A DNA stretch of 64,000 bases from the NCBI GenBank assembly GCA_036346355.1, contig CM070571.1:48132293-48196292 (forward strand). Reading direction: 5' to 3'. The notes beneath the pieces are model-generated. The model was not told the origin of the DNA. It saw only the letters and a program-made list of their open reading frames with translations, and ran no database searches. Each line of letters opens with the position of its first letter. Positions within the stretch are counted from its first letter, which is position 1. Positions 1 to 12,611 of the stretch are shown in pieces. The DNA is from Rhipidocladum racemiflorum. Its lineage: Eukaryota; Streptophyta; Magnoliopsida; Poales; Poaceae. Both the position numbers and the translations under genes were made by a program.

Positions 1-1070
1 TTTGGTTTCCATTAAAACCCCACTCAAGAACTGAAAGGTTTTCTCCCATAAATAAATAAACATTTTTATTTCAGATATTTTAATATTTGTTAATTCTTTT
101 AATTAACAAACATTAACATATACCCCTTTAACTATTCCGATATCCCGAAACTATTCCGCGATACTAAAATAGTCCTCGTGACTATCCATACTTTTCTCCG
201 GTGTTTCGTATCCACTCAAATGCATCGATGAACCTTAAGTGTGTCACCCTACGGTTCGTGAATAAAATGGACATGATTGAGACACCTCTCGGATCAATAA
301 TCATCGGGATCCGGAGATCCATAATGACTCCCATTCACTCAACGATGAACTAGTGATCGCGTAAACCGTAAAGCGACATAACCAATTCCTTTTGTCTCAC
401 GATATTTTACTTGTCCGGGATCCGATCATCAGTATCAACTATACCTAGTTCGATCCGTTATCGACAAGTACTCTTTACTCGTTCCGTGATATAACATTCT
501 TGTGACCTAGTCACATGCTTGCAAGCCGATGTCAATGTGATATCACCGAGAGGGCCCAGAGTATATCTCTCCGTCATCCGGATGGACAAATCCCACTCTT
601 GATGCATGAGCCTCAACTAATACTTTCATAGTACCCAAATCCATCTTTATAGTCACCGTGTTACGGAGTGACGTTTGATGTCATCAAAGTACTCTTCCGG
701 AATTAGTGATTGACATCATCTCATGGTCTAAGGAAAAGAGCTATTTCGAATGTGTTTGATACAGCAACAAACTAAATGACTTGATCGTATTTGCTATACC
801 AACTTGGGTGTGTGTTCATCACATCATTCTTCTAATGACATGACCCCGTTATTAACAACATCCAATGTTCATGATCAGGAAACCTTGATCATCAGTTAAT
901 CAACGAGCTAGTTTAAAAAGAGGCTTTACTAGGAACCTTTTTGTTTATTAAACACACATGTATTAACGTTTCCGATTAATACAATTTTAGCATGAGAAAT
1001 AAACATCTATTATAAACATGGAATATGATAATAAACAATTTATTATTGCCTCTTGGGCATATTCCCTTCA
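1..1070 (-). repeat. Ty1/copia LTR, BARE-1/Angela-like (partial, runs off the window)
   Basis: Read on the minus strand, this begins with TG at 1070 (TGAAGGGAATATGCCC) and runs leftward out of the window. The early stretch about an AATAATAAA tract, the GTGATGAACACAC stretch near 815, the CTCTGGGCCCTCTCGG word near 550 and the AACGAGTAAAGAG word near 480 follow the order I know from BARE-1/WIS/Angela copia LTRs of grasses. The CTCTT just outside (1071-1075) would be one copy of its target duplication; the other is off the window. It interrupts the leader of the Ty3 element on its right. No coding sequence is expected here, and the short ORF at 1018-1275 crosses the LTR edge. Confidence 0.7.
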
Positions 1071-1508
1071 CTCTTCTCCTACAGGGGTTAATAGTTCTTC
1101 GGTGATGGCGCTAACCGGCCACACCGTCAAACCTCACCCTTACTATGAAATAAGAGAGGTGACCGAAACCCTTCGGCACCAAACCCCACTTTTATCACCA
1201 CAACAGGAACAATTCAATCATTTATCTCATAGACATAGCAACATGCATTATCAAAGGAAGCATTCAACATCATAGCTTAAATACAACATTTAAGCGTAAA
1301 GAAACAATACCCATACCCTTTCCTACTGTGCATCCATTGTGTGTCAAATTTTAGATTAGTTATACCACTTTTGCAAATTTTAATGTTGCTATCCTATGAC
1401 AAAATTTTAGTTAAAACCTAGGCCATGTTTCTAAGTTATTCCACATCACATTTTATTTGTACCCTATAGCATGACAATAAAAATACACATTCCAAGGACC
1501 TACAGCCC
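1071..1508 (-). other. Untranslated leader of a minus-strand Ty3/gypsy element
   Basis: This sequence lies between the primer-binding site at 1509-1520 and the copia LTR that cuts it at 1070. It has no long ORF, as expected of the leader between PBS and gag. The rest of the element should lie left of the window, beyond the copia insertion. Confidence 0.45.
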
Positions 1509-1520
1509 GCTTTCATACCA
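1509..1520 (-). other. Primer-binding site, initiator-Met-tRNA-like (degenerate)
   Basis: On the minus strand the LTR ends TGTTACA, followed by two bases and then TGGTATGAAAGC. This matches 10 of 12 bases of the initiator-methionine tRNA primer site TGGTATCAGAGC, seen intact twice elsewhere in this window. It identifies 1523-3713 as a 5' LTR rather than a solo LTR. Confidence 0.5.
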
Positions 1521-1522
1521 AC

Positions 1523-3713
1523 TGTAACACCCCAGCATTTAATATGCCTGAATGCTACCAAACATAAGCTAAACAACATCTAAATACCACAATTAAACGT
1601 AAATTTCAGCAAAGGCGCCGTTGCTAAACACCGAAATTTCGGCAGCATCTCCTTTGTTTTTCCATGATTCGGAGCAAAAACAAGATATCACATGATATAA
1701 CATAATGGAGAAACATCCAATGCAGTATCAATGGGTAATATAGCATCAATTTAAGTCTACCATAATGGAATTAACCATCTCATGAACTAATACGAAGTAA
1801 AGGATGTAATCAAGCACACAAACAAACAATAATCCTAGTTTCATCACACTAGATTCATGATCACAACTCCGAAGGGTAATTATAGTCTAAATGTGTGGAA
1901 AAGTATGTGATGAAGTGCCGCTAAGCCCTTTTCCCGCATGCCGGTGTCAAAGTACCTAAAAACAACATAAAACACAAGCGTGAGTTCATCACTCAGCAAG
2001 TATATTGCAATGGTACAAACAGAACAATTATATGGCTCCAACAACTCACATCATGTATATCATCTCATTCATGAACCCAAATCATTATCATCATCATTAT
2101 GTATGCAATGCGATGCGATGCGATGCTCATATCTCCTTGGAAACTCATACCGGTATGGTTGAGTACACACCCGTCGGTGTGCACCCTCTCCCCCCTTCCA
2201 TCCCGAAGATGGAGGGTGCCTACTCCTCGCTTCCGTTCACCGCGGTGAATGGAATCACGACGTAGGACTTACTCATTGGCTCTCCGGATTAGACATAACT
2301 TTCTCACCGACCTTCCCAGACTAGTTATGACTTTCTCACCGCCCGGGCCATGTAACATGCCATGTATGCAAATATGCCATCATCATCATAAACTTGTATA
2401 TTTAACACATGGCATCATAGCATACTCATCATATCATAGGAAAACATTAAAGCACGGAAAGTGATCATGTCATATAATCAAGTTCATCTAGTCTCAACTA
2501 GCAATCCTACAAACCGCTATTCATTACAATACACTTGCCTTAACCACGGGCGACGGATTGGCGGGAAGTAGAAGGCACTCCCGGTGTCACACCACCTGCA
2601 CATAGCTACCACACACTCACAATCATGCCCATAAAACAGTACGCAAACCCTCATCTACCCCGACATTGCCAACTACTCGCAATATTCAAAAACAGAGGTT
2701 CTGTCCCGTCGGGACAGCAGCCTTCCAAAAGGCATAACTTGAGTTCTGGGATTCCGAATCAATTAAACGAGTACATCCTCGCGTATCTTAGGAAATTTCC
2801 CAACTTTTTCTAGGTACATTGAAAGACTGATTCGGACTCTAAAGTTGTTTAATCTACAGATTACCGTGATCTATTCCAATCGCGTCACAGATTTTAACAT
2901 GCTCCGTAAAACAGTCATAATTTTCAAATGGATGATCGGAATTTAACGTTCTTTATGTCCACCGACAGATTCGGATTCTAAATTGGCAAAAACGTGAACC
3001 CTAGGTCGACTGCTCATGCTGTCCCAAAACAGATACGTGGCAACATCTAGATCTAATCCAATCTACTTGATTCCAGCAACACCAATTGATCTAAAAACTT
3101 GATAAACACCCTTATAACTGTACCTAAATCAAACCCAAGGTTCCCATGGCCATACCTTCGCCCGACGCACGAAAACTGAATGGATCTCCACCCAATTCGC
3201 TCCTCGCTCCTCGCTTCCAATGGATGGATCCTCGAGGTGCAGGGGTGGGCAGGCTACCCTAGGGCAGCAAGGGAGGTGGAGGAGAGGTGGTGGAGAGGTG
3301 GAGAGGCAAGGGGGCAAGGGGAGGGGAGGCGCACGGCCACAATGGGGGGAGGGCGGCTAGGGCAAGTGGGGGACACTTGGGGGCGCACAAAGGGGCAGGG
3401 TGGGCGCACCAAGGGGCAGGGGGAGCCCCTTTTACCAGCCCCAACCTAGTTTCCTAGTCCTAAATGGACTCTTACTCCATCCCACCAAAGCCCACAACCC
3501 CCTCTTTTAGGGCTAATTTCCCCCGGAAAGGCCCAAAACCCCGGAAACGGCCCGGAAACATTATTAACCTCCATACCCTATGGTTTTGACCTTATTTCCT
3601 CATCTCATACTGTTTTTGACCTTATCATGCAAGTTAAATAACGTTACGACACTCTGTGGTGTCACAGTCTATGTTTGGTAGCATTCGGGCATACTAGATG
3701 CCGGGGTGTTACA
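1523..3713 (-). repeat. 5' LTR of a Ty3/gypsy element with long inverted ends
   Basis: The 2191-bp unit starts TGTAACACCCC and ends GGGGTGTTACA. Its outer 44 bases are inverted complements of each other with about 4 mismatches, much longer than the usual TG...CA. A PBS-like site sits beside its minus-strand 3' end, which argues for an LTR over a DNA transposon. The flanking 3714-3718 (GGACC) would be one target-duplication copy. Diverged relatives in the opposite orientation occur at 58905-60690 and from 62590 on. They share the block near 2160-2230 with 'cccgtcggtgtgcaccctc' and the block near 2540-2610 with 'ggtgtcacaccacctgcaca'. Small ORFs inside the C-rich block at 3129-3449 are composition artefacts. 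Confidence 0.65.
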
Positions 3714-4320
3714 GGACCCACCGATGACATCATCATGACGCCATCGCTGACGTCACTAGGCGCGGCGTGCTATTTCCTCTCACAGGACGTGCTATTTAAT
3801 CCTGACCATTGATTCTAAATCCAACGATCCAGATCTAACGGATACCGGACATGTTCGAACTTAACTAGTTTATGTGGCCTAATCCAAACCGTACAATCTC
3901 AATCCTACAGTTATGGTTCCACCGACTTTGGAGCGGCCCAAAATCGACAGGCATACGTGGCCCAATCTGAGCCATTGACCTAGGATCCAACGGTCCAGAT
4001 CTAATCGAGATCGGACTGGTCCGAACTTAATCAAGCATACACGGCTCAATCTACGGTGTTCAATCTAGATCTAACGGCTACAGTTTCAGCGAGTTCAGAG
4101 CGGTCCGAACTCAATGCTAGATCTGAGCCGTTCGATCCAAATCCGTGGCCCAACGGCAACGTGCTAAGGCAGTTCACATGCTATTGGCGTGCTAACGCGA
4201 TGTGGCTCAATCTGATTCGTTCATCTAAGATCTAACGGTCCAGATCTAATCTAGTGAAATCAATGGGATGGCTATGTGGGCTTACCTGAGCAGTTAGATC
4301 TTGATCTAACGGTTGGGGGA
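3714..4320 (-). repeat. Older chromovirus-type LTR, left fragment
   Basis: This is one side of an LTR split by the element at 4321-17068; the other side is 17069-17903. Both pieces end or begin with GGGGA, the target duplication. The text resembles the chromovirus LTRs beside it (repeated 'gatctaacggtccagatc' words) but is clearly another subfamily. A splice-donor-like CAG|GTAAGCCC (minus strand, about 4285) sits where the neighbouring LTRs have their donor. The far end was displaced by the insertion ending at 3713. Confidence 0.65.
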
Positions 4321-4606
4321 TGTCAGGACCCGAATTTGCAAATCCGGACCCTTTGTGTATTCAGCACTAGTCCAGGAACGCGCTAGTGCACACAGTCTCA
4401 ACATTGGTAAATATCACAATCATACCACTCGATACTAATAAAGCGCTTTAATTAGATAATCAAACTGGTTGCTTGACCTTAAGGTCAAGTTACAAATATA
4501 CGCCTCGCAGGGCGAAACTTATTAAAAGAGAAATAATAGCAGTGGAAAATAAGATAACTTCGTGGCGCCATCCAGTATACCACAGGCAACTGACTGGGCT
4601 CGCTCC

Positions 4607-7172
4607 CTAGTTAGACGGTTCCTCTTGGAGCTCCTCCTCCAAAGCTGGCGTCGCCTCTTCTTCAACTGGTGTTGTTTTGTGGCAAGGGTGAGTACTTGGT
4701 ACTCAGCAAGTCATGCACAGAATGCAGGCTAATATACTACATGCATGGCTTAATACAAAGGAATAGCTCAGGGTTTATTTGCAGTAAATCAGCATTTGAC
4801 AAGTAACATAAGTAGATTCGAAAGCAATAGAAACAAGTATAAGATCAATAACTTTTCCAGGAGTTTAATAAACACCTTTCCCAATCCTAATCCACATTTC
4901 CATCAACATCATTATTAAACCAAACCCAACCTTTCAAGTCCAAGTTGTTTTCAAGAAAGTCTAACCCTTGACTGTAATTCCCGAGCGATGTCCAATACCG
5001 CGGACACGGCTATTCGAATAGATTTTACACTCTGCAGAGGTTATGCACTTTACCCACAAGATACAGTCAAACACCACAAAGGCCAGTGTCCGTAACAAAG
5101 TCTTTCGGAAACTTCTAACAGCACAAGTGGTCCTCTCCGGTGATTGCACACTAACCCTTCCCTTAGCGAAGGCGAAGTTTAGGCCAATCCACCGTTAGAT
5201 GGGTACCTGGCCGCAGCCCCGGTACGCTCCCCCGTACAACCACACAAAAGGTATAGTTGATACCCAGAGGTCCCACAGGTACGTTATTAGCAACTTAATC
5301 AACTAGGCCCGTCCCATTACAGACATGTGGTTGCACGTTTGACTCAGTTCAAAAGCTTGCAAGGTTAAGTCCTTAGGGTGACCAGGGCAAGACTACCCGA
5401 AGAACCAAACCAACGCTCCCGGTGCCACAGTTGGCCCACCTAATCATTCTTGCCACATTCTCCGGTCAAAAGCTATTTATCAAAACCCTAGTTGATTACC
5501 ATGCACCACGTGCCATCGACGATCACGACACATGATACTTCTTTCAAAATAGATTCAATATCTCATTAAGTCAATATTAGCATTTGATTGTCCAAAGCAT
5601 TTCACGTGGCAAGGCTAAGCATACTATATCGCCTAACTACCCATGTTGGCAATTTAATAATGTCCAACCAATAACTCACAACTAGGGTGACAAGGGTCAT
5701 GGCACATATTTAATTAATCAAGGTGTCATACAGCAATTTGGCATTTATCTAATTTCCCCATAATTAAGTAAAGCATTTTCTAATTAAACTAGCATGCAAT
5801 AAATTAAATCAAAATAGGTTTCAAAATGGGATCAACATGGTCAAAGCATAACTTGCCTTCAAAGAGTACTTGTTCTTGGTCCTGAGCTGGCTCCTGGGTC
5901 AACACTTCACCTTCGAAGCCATCGGGCACTTCAACGTCTGCTAGTAAAGCGTGCAAATAGCAGTAAATAAATAAACAGTAGACAAGAAGTGTCCAAACAT
6001 CCCAATAAAGTTCAAAACAGAGAGAGCATAATTTTAAGAATTTTTAGGAACTGGAATCGTCAAATTCGGAGTTTAAATGCAAAAGTTATAATCGTTTAAA
6101 GTTTAAAGAAAACATTAATTAAATAAAAACAGAGAAATATTCTTAATCAAAAATTAATTAAAATTCATATTTGAGTAGGTCTCATTTTTATGAAAATTTA
6201 GAAATTTGAATCACTCAAATCGGAGTTGAAACGCAAAAGTTATAAGCGTTTGAAGTTTGAATCTGAATTTAAATCAATAAACCGAATTAATTAAATAATT
6301 TCTTTTTCGGAAAAAGATTTATTGTGTCAGCATGCCACGCGTCGGCACCTGGTTGGTCCATGTCAGCCCGGCTGACGTCGGTCCTGATCCACGCGTACGG
6401 CTCGGTCCACGGTGGACCCGGTCCACTGGACCGTGTCGCTGACAGGTGGGTCCGCCTCGTCAGAGACTCGGGCTCATGCCCGCGCGGGCGCGCCTGACAC
6501 GTGGCCCCCCTGACACACGGGCCCCATGTGTCGGAGAAACACGCTCACACGCGTGGGCGCGGGTAGGGCACACGTAGCGCAATCACGGCCGTTGATTTGA
6601 AAATCGACAGCGCGGATTAGATCTAGGTTTCACGCGTTTGGGGTGACGTGGCGGTTCTGGGCCGTACGATCTAGATCGGACGGTCCAGATCGGATCTACT
6701 GCGGTGCAACACGTGCTACACGGCTCAATCTAAGCCGTTGGATCTAGATCCAACGGTTGAAAATAGATCTAGGTTTTGCAACGGGAATAACGTACGGCGA
6801 CGTGGCCGAACGTGAGCTATTGGATCTTGATCCAACGGTCCAGATCTAATCTAGGATTCTAGGGCTCGGAGAGAACGTGGGCTTACCGTGGCCGTTCGAT
6901 CTTGATCGGGCGGCTGCGGTAGCTCGCAAGGGCGATGGCGGCGCGGCGGGGCTCTGGCTGCCGGAGACGAGGACGATGACCTCCCGCGCGGCGTTTCTCA
7001 GGCCTACGGCGAGAAGAAGGGCATTCCCAGGCTCGCCTCGACACGGGGATCCCAGATCTGGCCACGAGAGCGACGGAGCACGGCTGGTTCGCGGCGGAGG
7101 ACGAAGAACTCGCGGCGGTGCTCTTCGGCTACGGCGAGGAATTGCGGTGGCACTAGGGTTCCCCGTGGGCAC
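4607..7172 (-). CDS. Predicted three-exon gene inside the LTR (3' LTR copy)
   Basis: I do not recognise this product. On the minus strand an open frame in the GC-rich part reaches CAC-G at 6887, followed by GTAAGC. After a 946-nt AT-rich intron, an 84-nt exon (5857-5940) follows TACTAG and reads DVEVPDGFEGEVLTQEPAQD and on to LFE. It ends GAAG|GCAAGT, the GC-AG donor consensus. After an intron of about 1.19 kb the last exon (4607-4665, after CACCAG) reads VEEEATPALEEELQEEPSN and stops at TAG. Phases join correctly at both junctions. The C-terminus is strongly acidic. No in-frame ATG was found in exon 1, so the start is unresolved. It lies in transcribed LTR sequence downstream of the TATA box at 7229-7235. 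Confidence 0.4.
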
Positions 7173-7228
7173 GGACTAGGGCAACGAGCGCGGCGTCAAA
7201 CGGCGAACCTCGGAAGGGGGTCCACGGC

Positions 7229-7235
7229 TTTTATA
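7229..7235 (-). promoter_or_regulatory. LTR TATA box (3' LTR)
   Basis: Minus-strand TATAAAA, about 580 bp into the LTR and followed by GC-rich transcribed sequence. The same box is at 16484-16490 in the 5' LTR, where it would start the genomic RNA. In the plus-strand relative the equivalent site reads ATTTAAGG. Confidence 0.6.
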
Positions 7236-7813
7236 GTGGCGGAACTGAGTCCGACACGGCGGCGGAGAGCAACGACCGTGGCGAGATCTCCGGATCGGAG
7301 ACGACGACGCTGGGCCGTCCACGTGGCGCGATCAACGGCCACGATGGCCCGGGCGCGACCGGATCCGGATCGGATCGGGCTCGGGTGACGTGGCGAAATC
7401 ACGACCGTTGGATCTTGATCCAACGTTCGTGCGGTTTGGGTTTGGTCGGTTCGAGTCGGACTCGGGTCTGGTTCGGTTCCGGCTTGGTCGGATGAATAGT
7501 AAAAGCAACTCGCATTTTCCAGCGATTAAATAATCCAATTAATTCCCAGAAATTCATTTAATTCATTAAAAATAGCAAAACACTCAGAAAAATTCCAGAA
7601 AAAATCTGGAAAATATTTTGGAACATTTTGGACTCAAATAAAATATTTCCAACAAAATTTTGTTTGCAAAGTCAACTTCTTTAATTATTTCAAAAGGGAA
7701 TAAATTCAAATAAACTCCAATTAAATCCAAATAAATTCCAGAAAATTCCAAAAATTCACCAAAGTGCCAAATCACACTTGAATTTAAGAAAAGCAAAATT
7801 TTGGGGTGTTACA

Positions 7814-7828
7814 AACCTCCCCCCTTAA
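7814..7828 (-). other. Polypurine tract for plus-strand DNA priming
   Basis: On the minus strand this reads TTAAGGGGGGAGG directly before the 3' LTR start at 7813, the standard position and composition of a Ty3 polypurine tract. The plus-strand chromovirus has the same tract before 28227. Confidence 0.8.
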
Positions 7829-7848
7829 CAGAATCTCATCCCCGAGAT

Positions 7849-8358
7849 TCAGGGCTTACTAAAGAATAGGTTCGGAAACTCTTTCTTCAAATCCTCTTCG
7901 CGATCCCAAGTTGCTTCACCCTCCGCATGGTTGCTCCATTGAACTCTGCAGAAACGGGTTGACTTGTTTCTCGTTTCTCGATCCATGGTGTCCAAAATCT
8001 TGACGGGGTGTTCCTTGTAAGTTAGATCTTCTTGTAGCTCAATTGACTCTAGCGGTGTCTGCTCATCTGGCACTCGAAGACACTTCTTCAGCTGGGACAC
8101 GTGGAAAACATCATGTACTCCTGCCAACGACTGCGGTAACTCCAGCTGATATGCAACTTCACCTCTACGGCTGAGAACCCTGAATGGCCCAACATATCTC
8201 GGCGCGAGTTTTCCTTTGGCGTGGAATCTCCTAACTCCTCTGAGTGGCGTGGCTCTGAGATACACGAAATCTTCTGGTTCAAAACTCAAGTCTCGGCGAC
8301 GGTTATCAGCATAACTCTTCTGTCTTGACTGTGCTATCTTCAATCTCTCCCTGATCAT
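7849..8358 (-). pseudogene. Integrase C-terminus with GPY/F-like motif and chromodomain
   Basis: This is the last part of pol, in a frame offset from the integrase core by a frameshift near 8355. From its methionine it reads through a basic segment, then a GPF-containing integrase C-terminal module (about residues 55-90: APRYVGPFRVLSRRG), then HDVFHVSQLKKCL. The final 50 residues have the chromodomain pattern (VKILD, TRNK, VQWS, EATWDRE, FPNLF). In chromoviruses this domain is thought to steer integration to marked heterochromatin. The stop at 7849 lies about 35 bp before the polypurine tract. The segment itself is uninterrupted. Confidence 0.88.
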
Positions 8359-9611
8359 GGCAATCTATTCTTCGGCTTCTTGAAGAATATCTGGTCCAAA
8401 GACACGACGTTCACCTGTCTCATCCAGTTCAACGGTGTCCGACAGGGTCGACCATACAATTCCTCAAAAGGTGATATCTGCAGACTAGCCTGATAACTGT
8501 TATTATAACTGAACTCAGTGTACGGCAGACTTTTATCCCAAGAGGTAGCATAATACATTGCACAAGCTCGTAGCATGTCCTCTAGAATCTGGTTGACTCT
8601 TTCGGTCTGTCCATCCGTCTGAGGGTGATAAGCTGTACTGAAATTCAAACGGGTCCCCATGGCTTCATGCAGTTTGTTCCAAAACCTCGAGGTAAACTGG
8701 GTACCTCTGTCTGATACAATTTTCTTTGGCACTCCGTGCAAACAGACGATCCTGGTCATATACAATTCTGCTAACTTATCTCCCGAGTAAGTGGTCTTCA
8801 CTGGAATAAAGTGGGCGACCTTAGTCAAGCGGTCTACTATAACCCATATGGAGTCATATCCACCCTGAGTCTTGGGTAAACCGGTAATGAAGTCCATTCC
8901 GATTTCCTCCCACTTCCAATCGGGTATCTTTAACAGCTGTAGCAATCCTGCTAGCCTCTGATGCATTGCCTTGACTCTCTGGTATATGTCGCACAACGCA
9001 ACATGTTCAGCCACTTCACGCTTCATACTCGGCCACCAAAATCTTTCCTTTAAATCCTGATACATCTTGGCGCTTCCCGGATGAATCGAATACTTGTAGT
9101 CGTTGGCTTCTTCTAGGATCAGCTGCTTCAGCTCCTTCCTGTTCGGCACACAGATCCTATCCTACATCCATAACGTGCCTTGCTCGTCCAGTCTGAAGTC
9201 TTTTGCCTTGCCTTCATCCATCTTGGACTTAATCCTGCGGATCTTGTCATCATCCTTCTGTCCTTCTCGGATCTGATCCTCTAGGGTAGGCTTCACTTCT
9301 AATGCGGCCAAGAATCCTTCTGGAACCACTTCAATCTGCATTCTCTTAAAGTCCTTGCATAGCTCGTCCTGATTCATGGCTACCAACATGTTCACGGTAT
9401 GGCTTTTCTGACTCAAAGCATCGGCCACCACGTTGGCCTTCCCGGGATGGTAATGGATCCCAACATTATAATCCTTGATCAACTCTAACCATCTTCTCTG
9501 CCTCATGTTCAGGTCTGATTGGGTGAAGATGTACTTCAGACTCTTATGATCCGTATACACTTCACATCTGTTTCCAATCAAATAGTGACGCCACAACTTC
9601 AAAGCATGCAC
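8355..9611 (-). pseudogene. RNase H end and integrase core of the chromovirus
   Basis: This open frame carries the end of RNase H (YTDHKSLKYIFTQSD, then YHPGKANVVADALS) and then integrase. The integrase has a HHCC-type N-terminal zinc module whose last cysteine is replaced by tyrosine (CDIYQ; the plus-strand relative has CDVCQ). It also has the catalytic D-D-E core: D in MDFITGLPKT, D in VSDRGTQF, E in DGQTERVNQ. A TAG stop at 9162-9164 interrupts it; the relative has AAG there. The frame is lost again near 8355, just before the C-terminal module. A small deletion near 9660-9690 separates it from the upstream RNase H start. Confidence 0.88.
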
Positions 9612-9697
9612 TACGGCAGCTAACTCCAGGTCATGCGTTGGATAATTCTACTCATGTGTCCTCAACTGCCTAGATGCATAAGTTTACCTTTCCATTC

Positions 9698-12352
9698 TCA
9701 GACAAAGACACATCCAAGTCCTTGGCGCGATGCGTCACAATAAATGTCAAAGCTTTGATTGACGTCCGGTAGAACTAACACTGGTGCTGATGTCAATCGC
9801 TTCTTCAGTTCTTGAAAACCTTTCTCGCACTCCGGCGTCCATGCAAACTTCTTCTCCTTTTTCAGCAATTGCGTGAGAGGTTTCGCAATTGTCGAAAAGC
9901 CTTCAATGAAACGGCGGTAGTAACCTGCCATACCAAGGAAACTCCGGATCTAGGTCACGGTCTTCGACTGTTCCCAATGTAACACTGCTTCTACCTTGCT
10001 CGGATCAACGGTGACTCCTTCTGCGGTCATTACATGACCGAGGAACTCCACCTTGTCCTTCCAAAAGTCACACTTGCTGAACTTGGCGAAAAGTTGCTGT
10101 TCCCTCAGCTTTTCCAACACTCGCCTCAAGTGCTCGGCATGTTCATCCTCTGTCTTGGAGTGCATTAAGATATCATCTATGAACACAACGACAAACATGT
10201 CCAAATATTCCATGAACACCTTGTTCATCATATTCATGAAATAGGCTGGCGCATTCGTCAAACCAAAGGACATAACTGTAAACTCGTAATGTTCATATCT
10301 TGACGAGAATGCGGTCTTCGGTATATCTTCCGATCGGATCTTCAACTGGTGGTATCCCGATCTTAGATCGATCTTGGAGAAAACTCCGGCTCCTCTCAGC
10401 TGATCAAACAGATCATCAATCCTGGGTAGCGGGTACTTATTCTTCATGGTGACTTCATTGAGTGTACGGTAGTCAATGCACATCCTGAAACTCCCGTCCT
10501 TCTTCTTGACGAACAAAACTGGCGCTCCCCACGGCGACGGACTTGGTCTGATGAATCCTTTCTCCATCAACTCTTCAAGCTGTTTCTTCATCTCTACCAA
10601 TTCTTCAGTGGACATCCGATAAGGTCTCTTTGCTATCGGTGCTGTACCAGGTACAAGCTCTATCACAAACTCTATGTCTCTGTCTGGCGGCATACTAGGT
10701 AGATCTTCAGGGAAAACATCTGGGTACTCATTCACTACTGAGACATCTTCTATGCTGATTGCCTGGGCGCTGTTAACCATCAACTGTCCATCTCTAACGG
10801 CGGTGGCTTGAAATTCCACTTTCCTTCCACACGGGCTCTCAACTGAGATGATCCTTCGTCCACAATCCAATACTGCCTTGTGCTTGGATAACCAATCCAT
10901 TCCCAAAATAACATCTAAGGTCTGGGTTTCCAAAATGATAAGGTTCGCTAGGAACTCTACCCCATCTATTAATATTCTCACCCCAGAACATCCTACTTTA
11001 GTTAGGAGTTCGGAACCAGGGGTTTGAACTAAAAGCATGCATTTAAGTCTTGCAATCTCCAAATCATTTTTAGCAGCAAAACCTTGAGAAACAAATGAAT
11101 GCGAAGCTCCAGAATCAAACAAAACTGTGGCAAGTACTGAGTTGACAAGTAACTTACCTAGTATGACGTCCGTAGCATTCTGAAGTGCCTCTGCGGTGAC
11201 ATGATTGACTCGGCCTCTCACCACGGTCTGGGGTGCAGCTCCTGGTTGTGCTGTCCCGTGGTTTGCTCCTGGTGCTGGCGTCCTGGCTGGTGTGGATCCC
11301 AGATTGAAGCGTACTGGGGTCACTCCTGCTGTCTTCTTAGGGCAACTGTTGGCGAAGTGTCCTGGCTCGTTGCAGATGTAGCAGCGTCTCACTGTCCCCT
11401 GTTGACTGCCTGAAGCGGTGTTTCTGGCTGGAGCTGGGGTCTGATAATTCTGATTGACGGGTCTCGGTGCTGGTGACGGTGTCCTTGTTGCATTCTGCAG
11501 CTAGAATCTGAAAAACTGATTTGGCGCAACCCTCAAGCGTTGCTGTGCTCCCTGACGCGATCCCTGCTGCTGCATCCTTCGCTTTCGATTCTCATCCAGT
11601 TCCTTACGCTTATCTTCAAGAATGAGCGCCTTGCTCACAAGTTCCTGGAAATCTGGAAAGGTGTGGGTGATCAGTCCCACCTGCAGTCCTGAGTTAAGTC
11701 CCTTCATAAAGCGAGACTGTCTGGCTTTATCTGTCGCTACGTCTTCAGGTGCGTAACGTGCAAGCTGTGTGAACTTGTTCAGGTATTCGGCCACCGGCTG
11801 ATTACCTTGCTTCAGTGCTCTGAACTCTTTCTTCTTGAGGTCCATGATTCCTTCTGGCACATGATATCGATTTAAAAGCAAATTGTGAATTCTTCCTGGT
11901 AATGTCACGAGGATTCTCTGTGGCATGTGGTTCTCCCACCATTCTGCGGCGGTACCTTCCAACTGATGAGAAGCGTAGAGTACCTTCTCATTTCCCATGC
12001 ATTGAGCAATGTGTAGCTTCCTTTCTATTGACCTTAACCAATCATCGGCCTCCAACGGATTGGCATTCCGGGAGAAAGTGGGTGGATGAGTCCTCATCAA
12101 CTCTGACAGTCTGGTATTCTGGCGTTGTCCCTGATTGACCTGATTATTCTGATTAGCATTGGCGTGAGCGGTGATCTGTTGCATCTGTTGCATCATCGCA
12201 TGCATCAACTGGGTCTGTGCAGTAAGAAAAGCTCCGAAATTATGCATGTCCACTGGCGGTGCTGGCTGGGGTGCAGGTGCTCCATCATTGGGGTTCCCAG
12301 CTGGACGAGAACCACTGCCATTGCCTCCAAGGTTTCCGCGGGTGTTCAACAT
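9698..12352 (-). pseudogene. Gag-protease-reverse transcriptase polyprotein
   Basis: One reading frame runs from the methionine at 12352 to 9698, broken only by TAG stops at 11501-11503 and 9950-9952. In order it carries the retrotransposon gag domain (WLRSIERKLHIAQC to about 11600), a CCHC knuckle (CYICNEPGHFANSC, near 11385), an aspartic protease with DSGA (near 11110), RT with LPRIDDLFDQLRGAGVFSKI and the catalytic FIDDIL (near 10170), and the start of RNase H (FDIYCDASRQG, near 9720). The plus-strand relative has CAG where this copy has TAG at 9950. Gag and pol share one frame, as usual for this lineage. The start codon directly follows CTACAG, like a splice acceptor. Confidence 0.9.
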
Positions 12353-12611
12353 CTGTAGATTGCTCCAAGGTTTCAGAGATGAGGGGGAACAAGAATAGAC
12401 AAGTAGTAGGGAAACTTATGCGGGGGAAAAGTGTAACTCGAAATCCAACTTTATTAACTAATAATAATAACTTGGTATGGTTGCTCACAATGCCTAAGGG
12501 CCTTGCAACACATACTGCACACTCAGCAATCAAAGAAAAACTAACGCCTCTAAGGTGACTCTTATTCTATAACGCGACTCGACGAAGGAGTCTCAACTGC
12601 AAAACCTACGC

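Larger units (their letters stand above)
4321..7813 (-). repeat. 3' LTR of the minus-strand chromovirus
   Basis: On the minus strand it starts TGTAACACCCCAAAATTTTG at 7813 and ends CCCTGACA at 4321. It is almost collinear with 13573-17068. It contains a GC-rich promoter-proximal part (about 6300-7500), a TATA box at 7229-7235 and an AT-rich part (about 4440-6300). ORFs in the GC-rich part on both strands (6846-7538) reflect composition except for the predicted spliced gene described separately. Confidence 0.92.

Noticed and set aside
1018..1275. 85-codon plus-strand ORF
   Set aside because: It crosses the border between the copia LTR and the host element leader.
4961..5149. 62-codon ORF repeated at 14213-14401
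   Set aside because: It is the same LTR sequence twice, lies in the predicted second intron of the LTR gene and shows no coding landmark.
6846..7538. Open frames on both strands in the GC-rich part of the chromovirus LTR (also 16105-16793)
   Set aside because: High GC gives long frames in all directions. Only the sense frame joined to the conserved exons is kept as a prediction; the plus-strand ones have no support.
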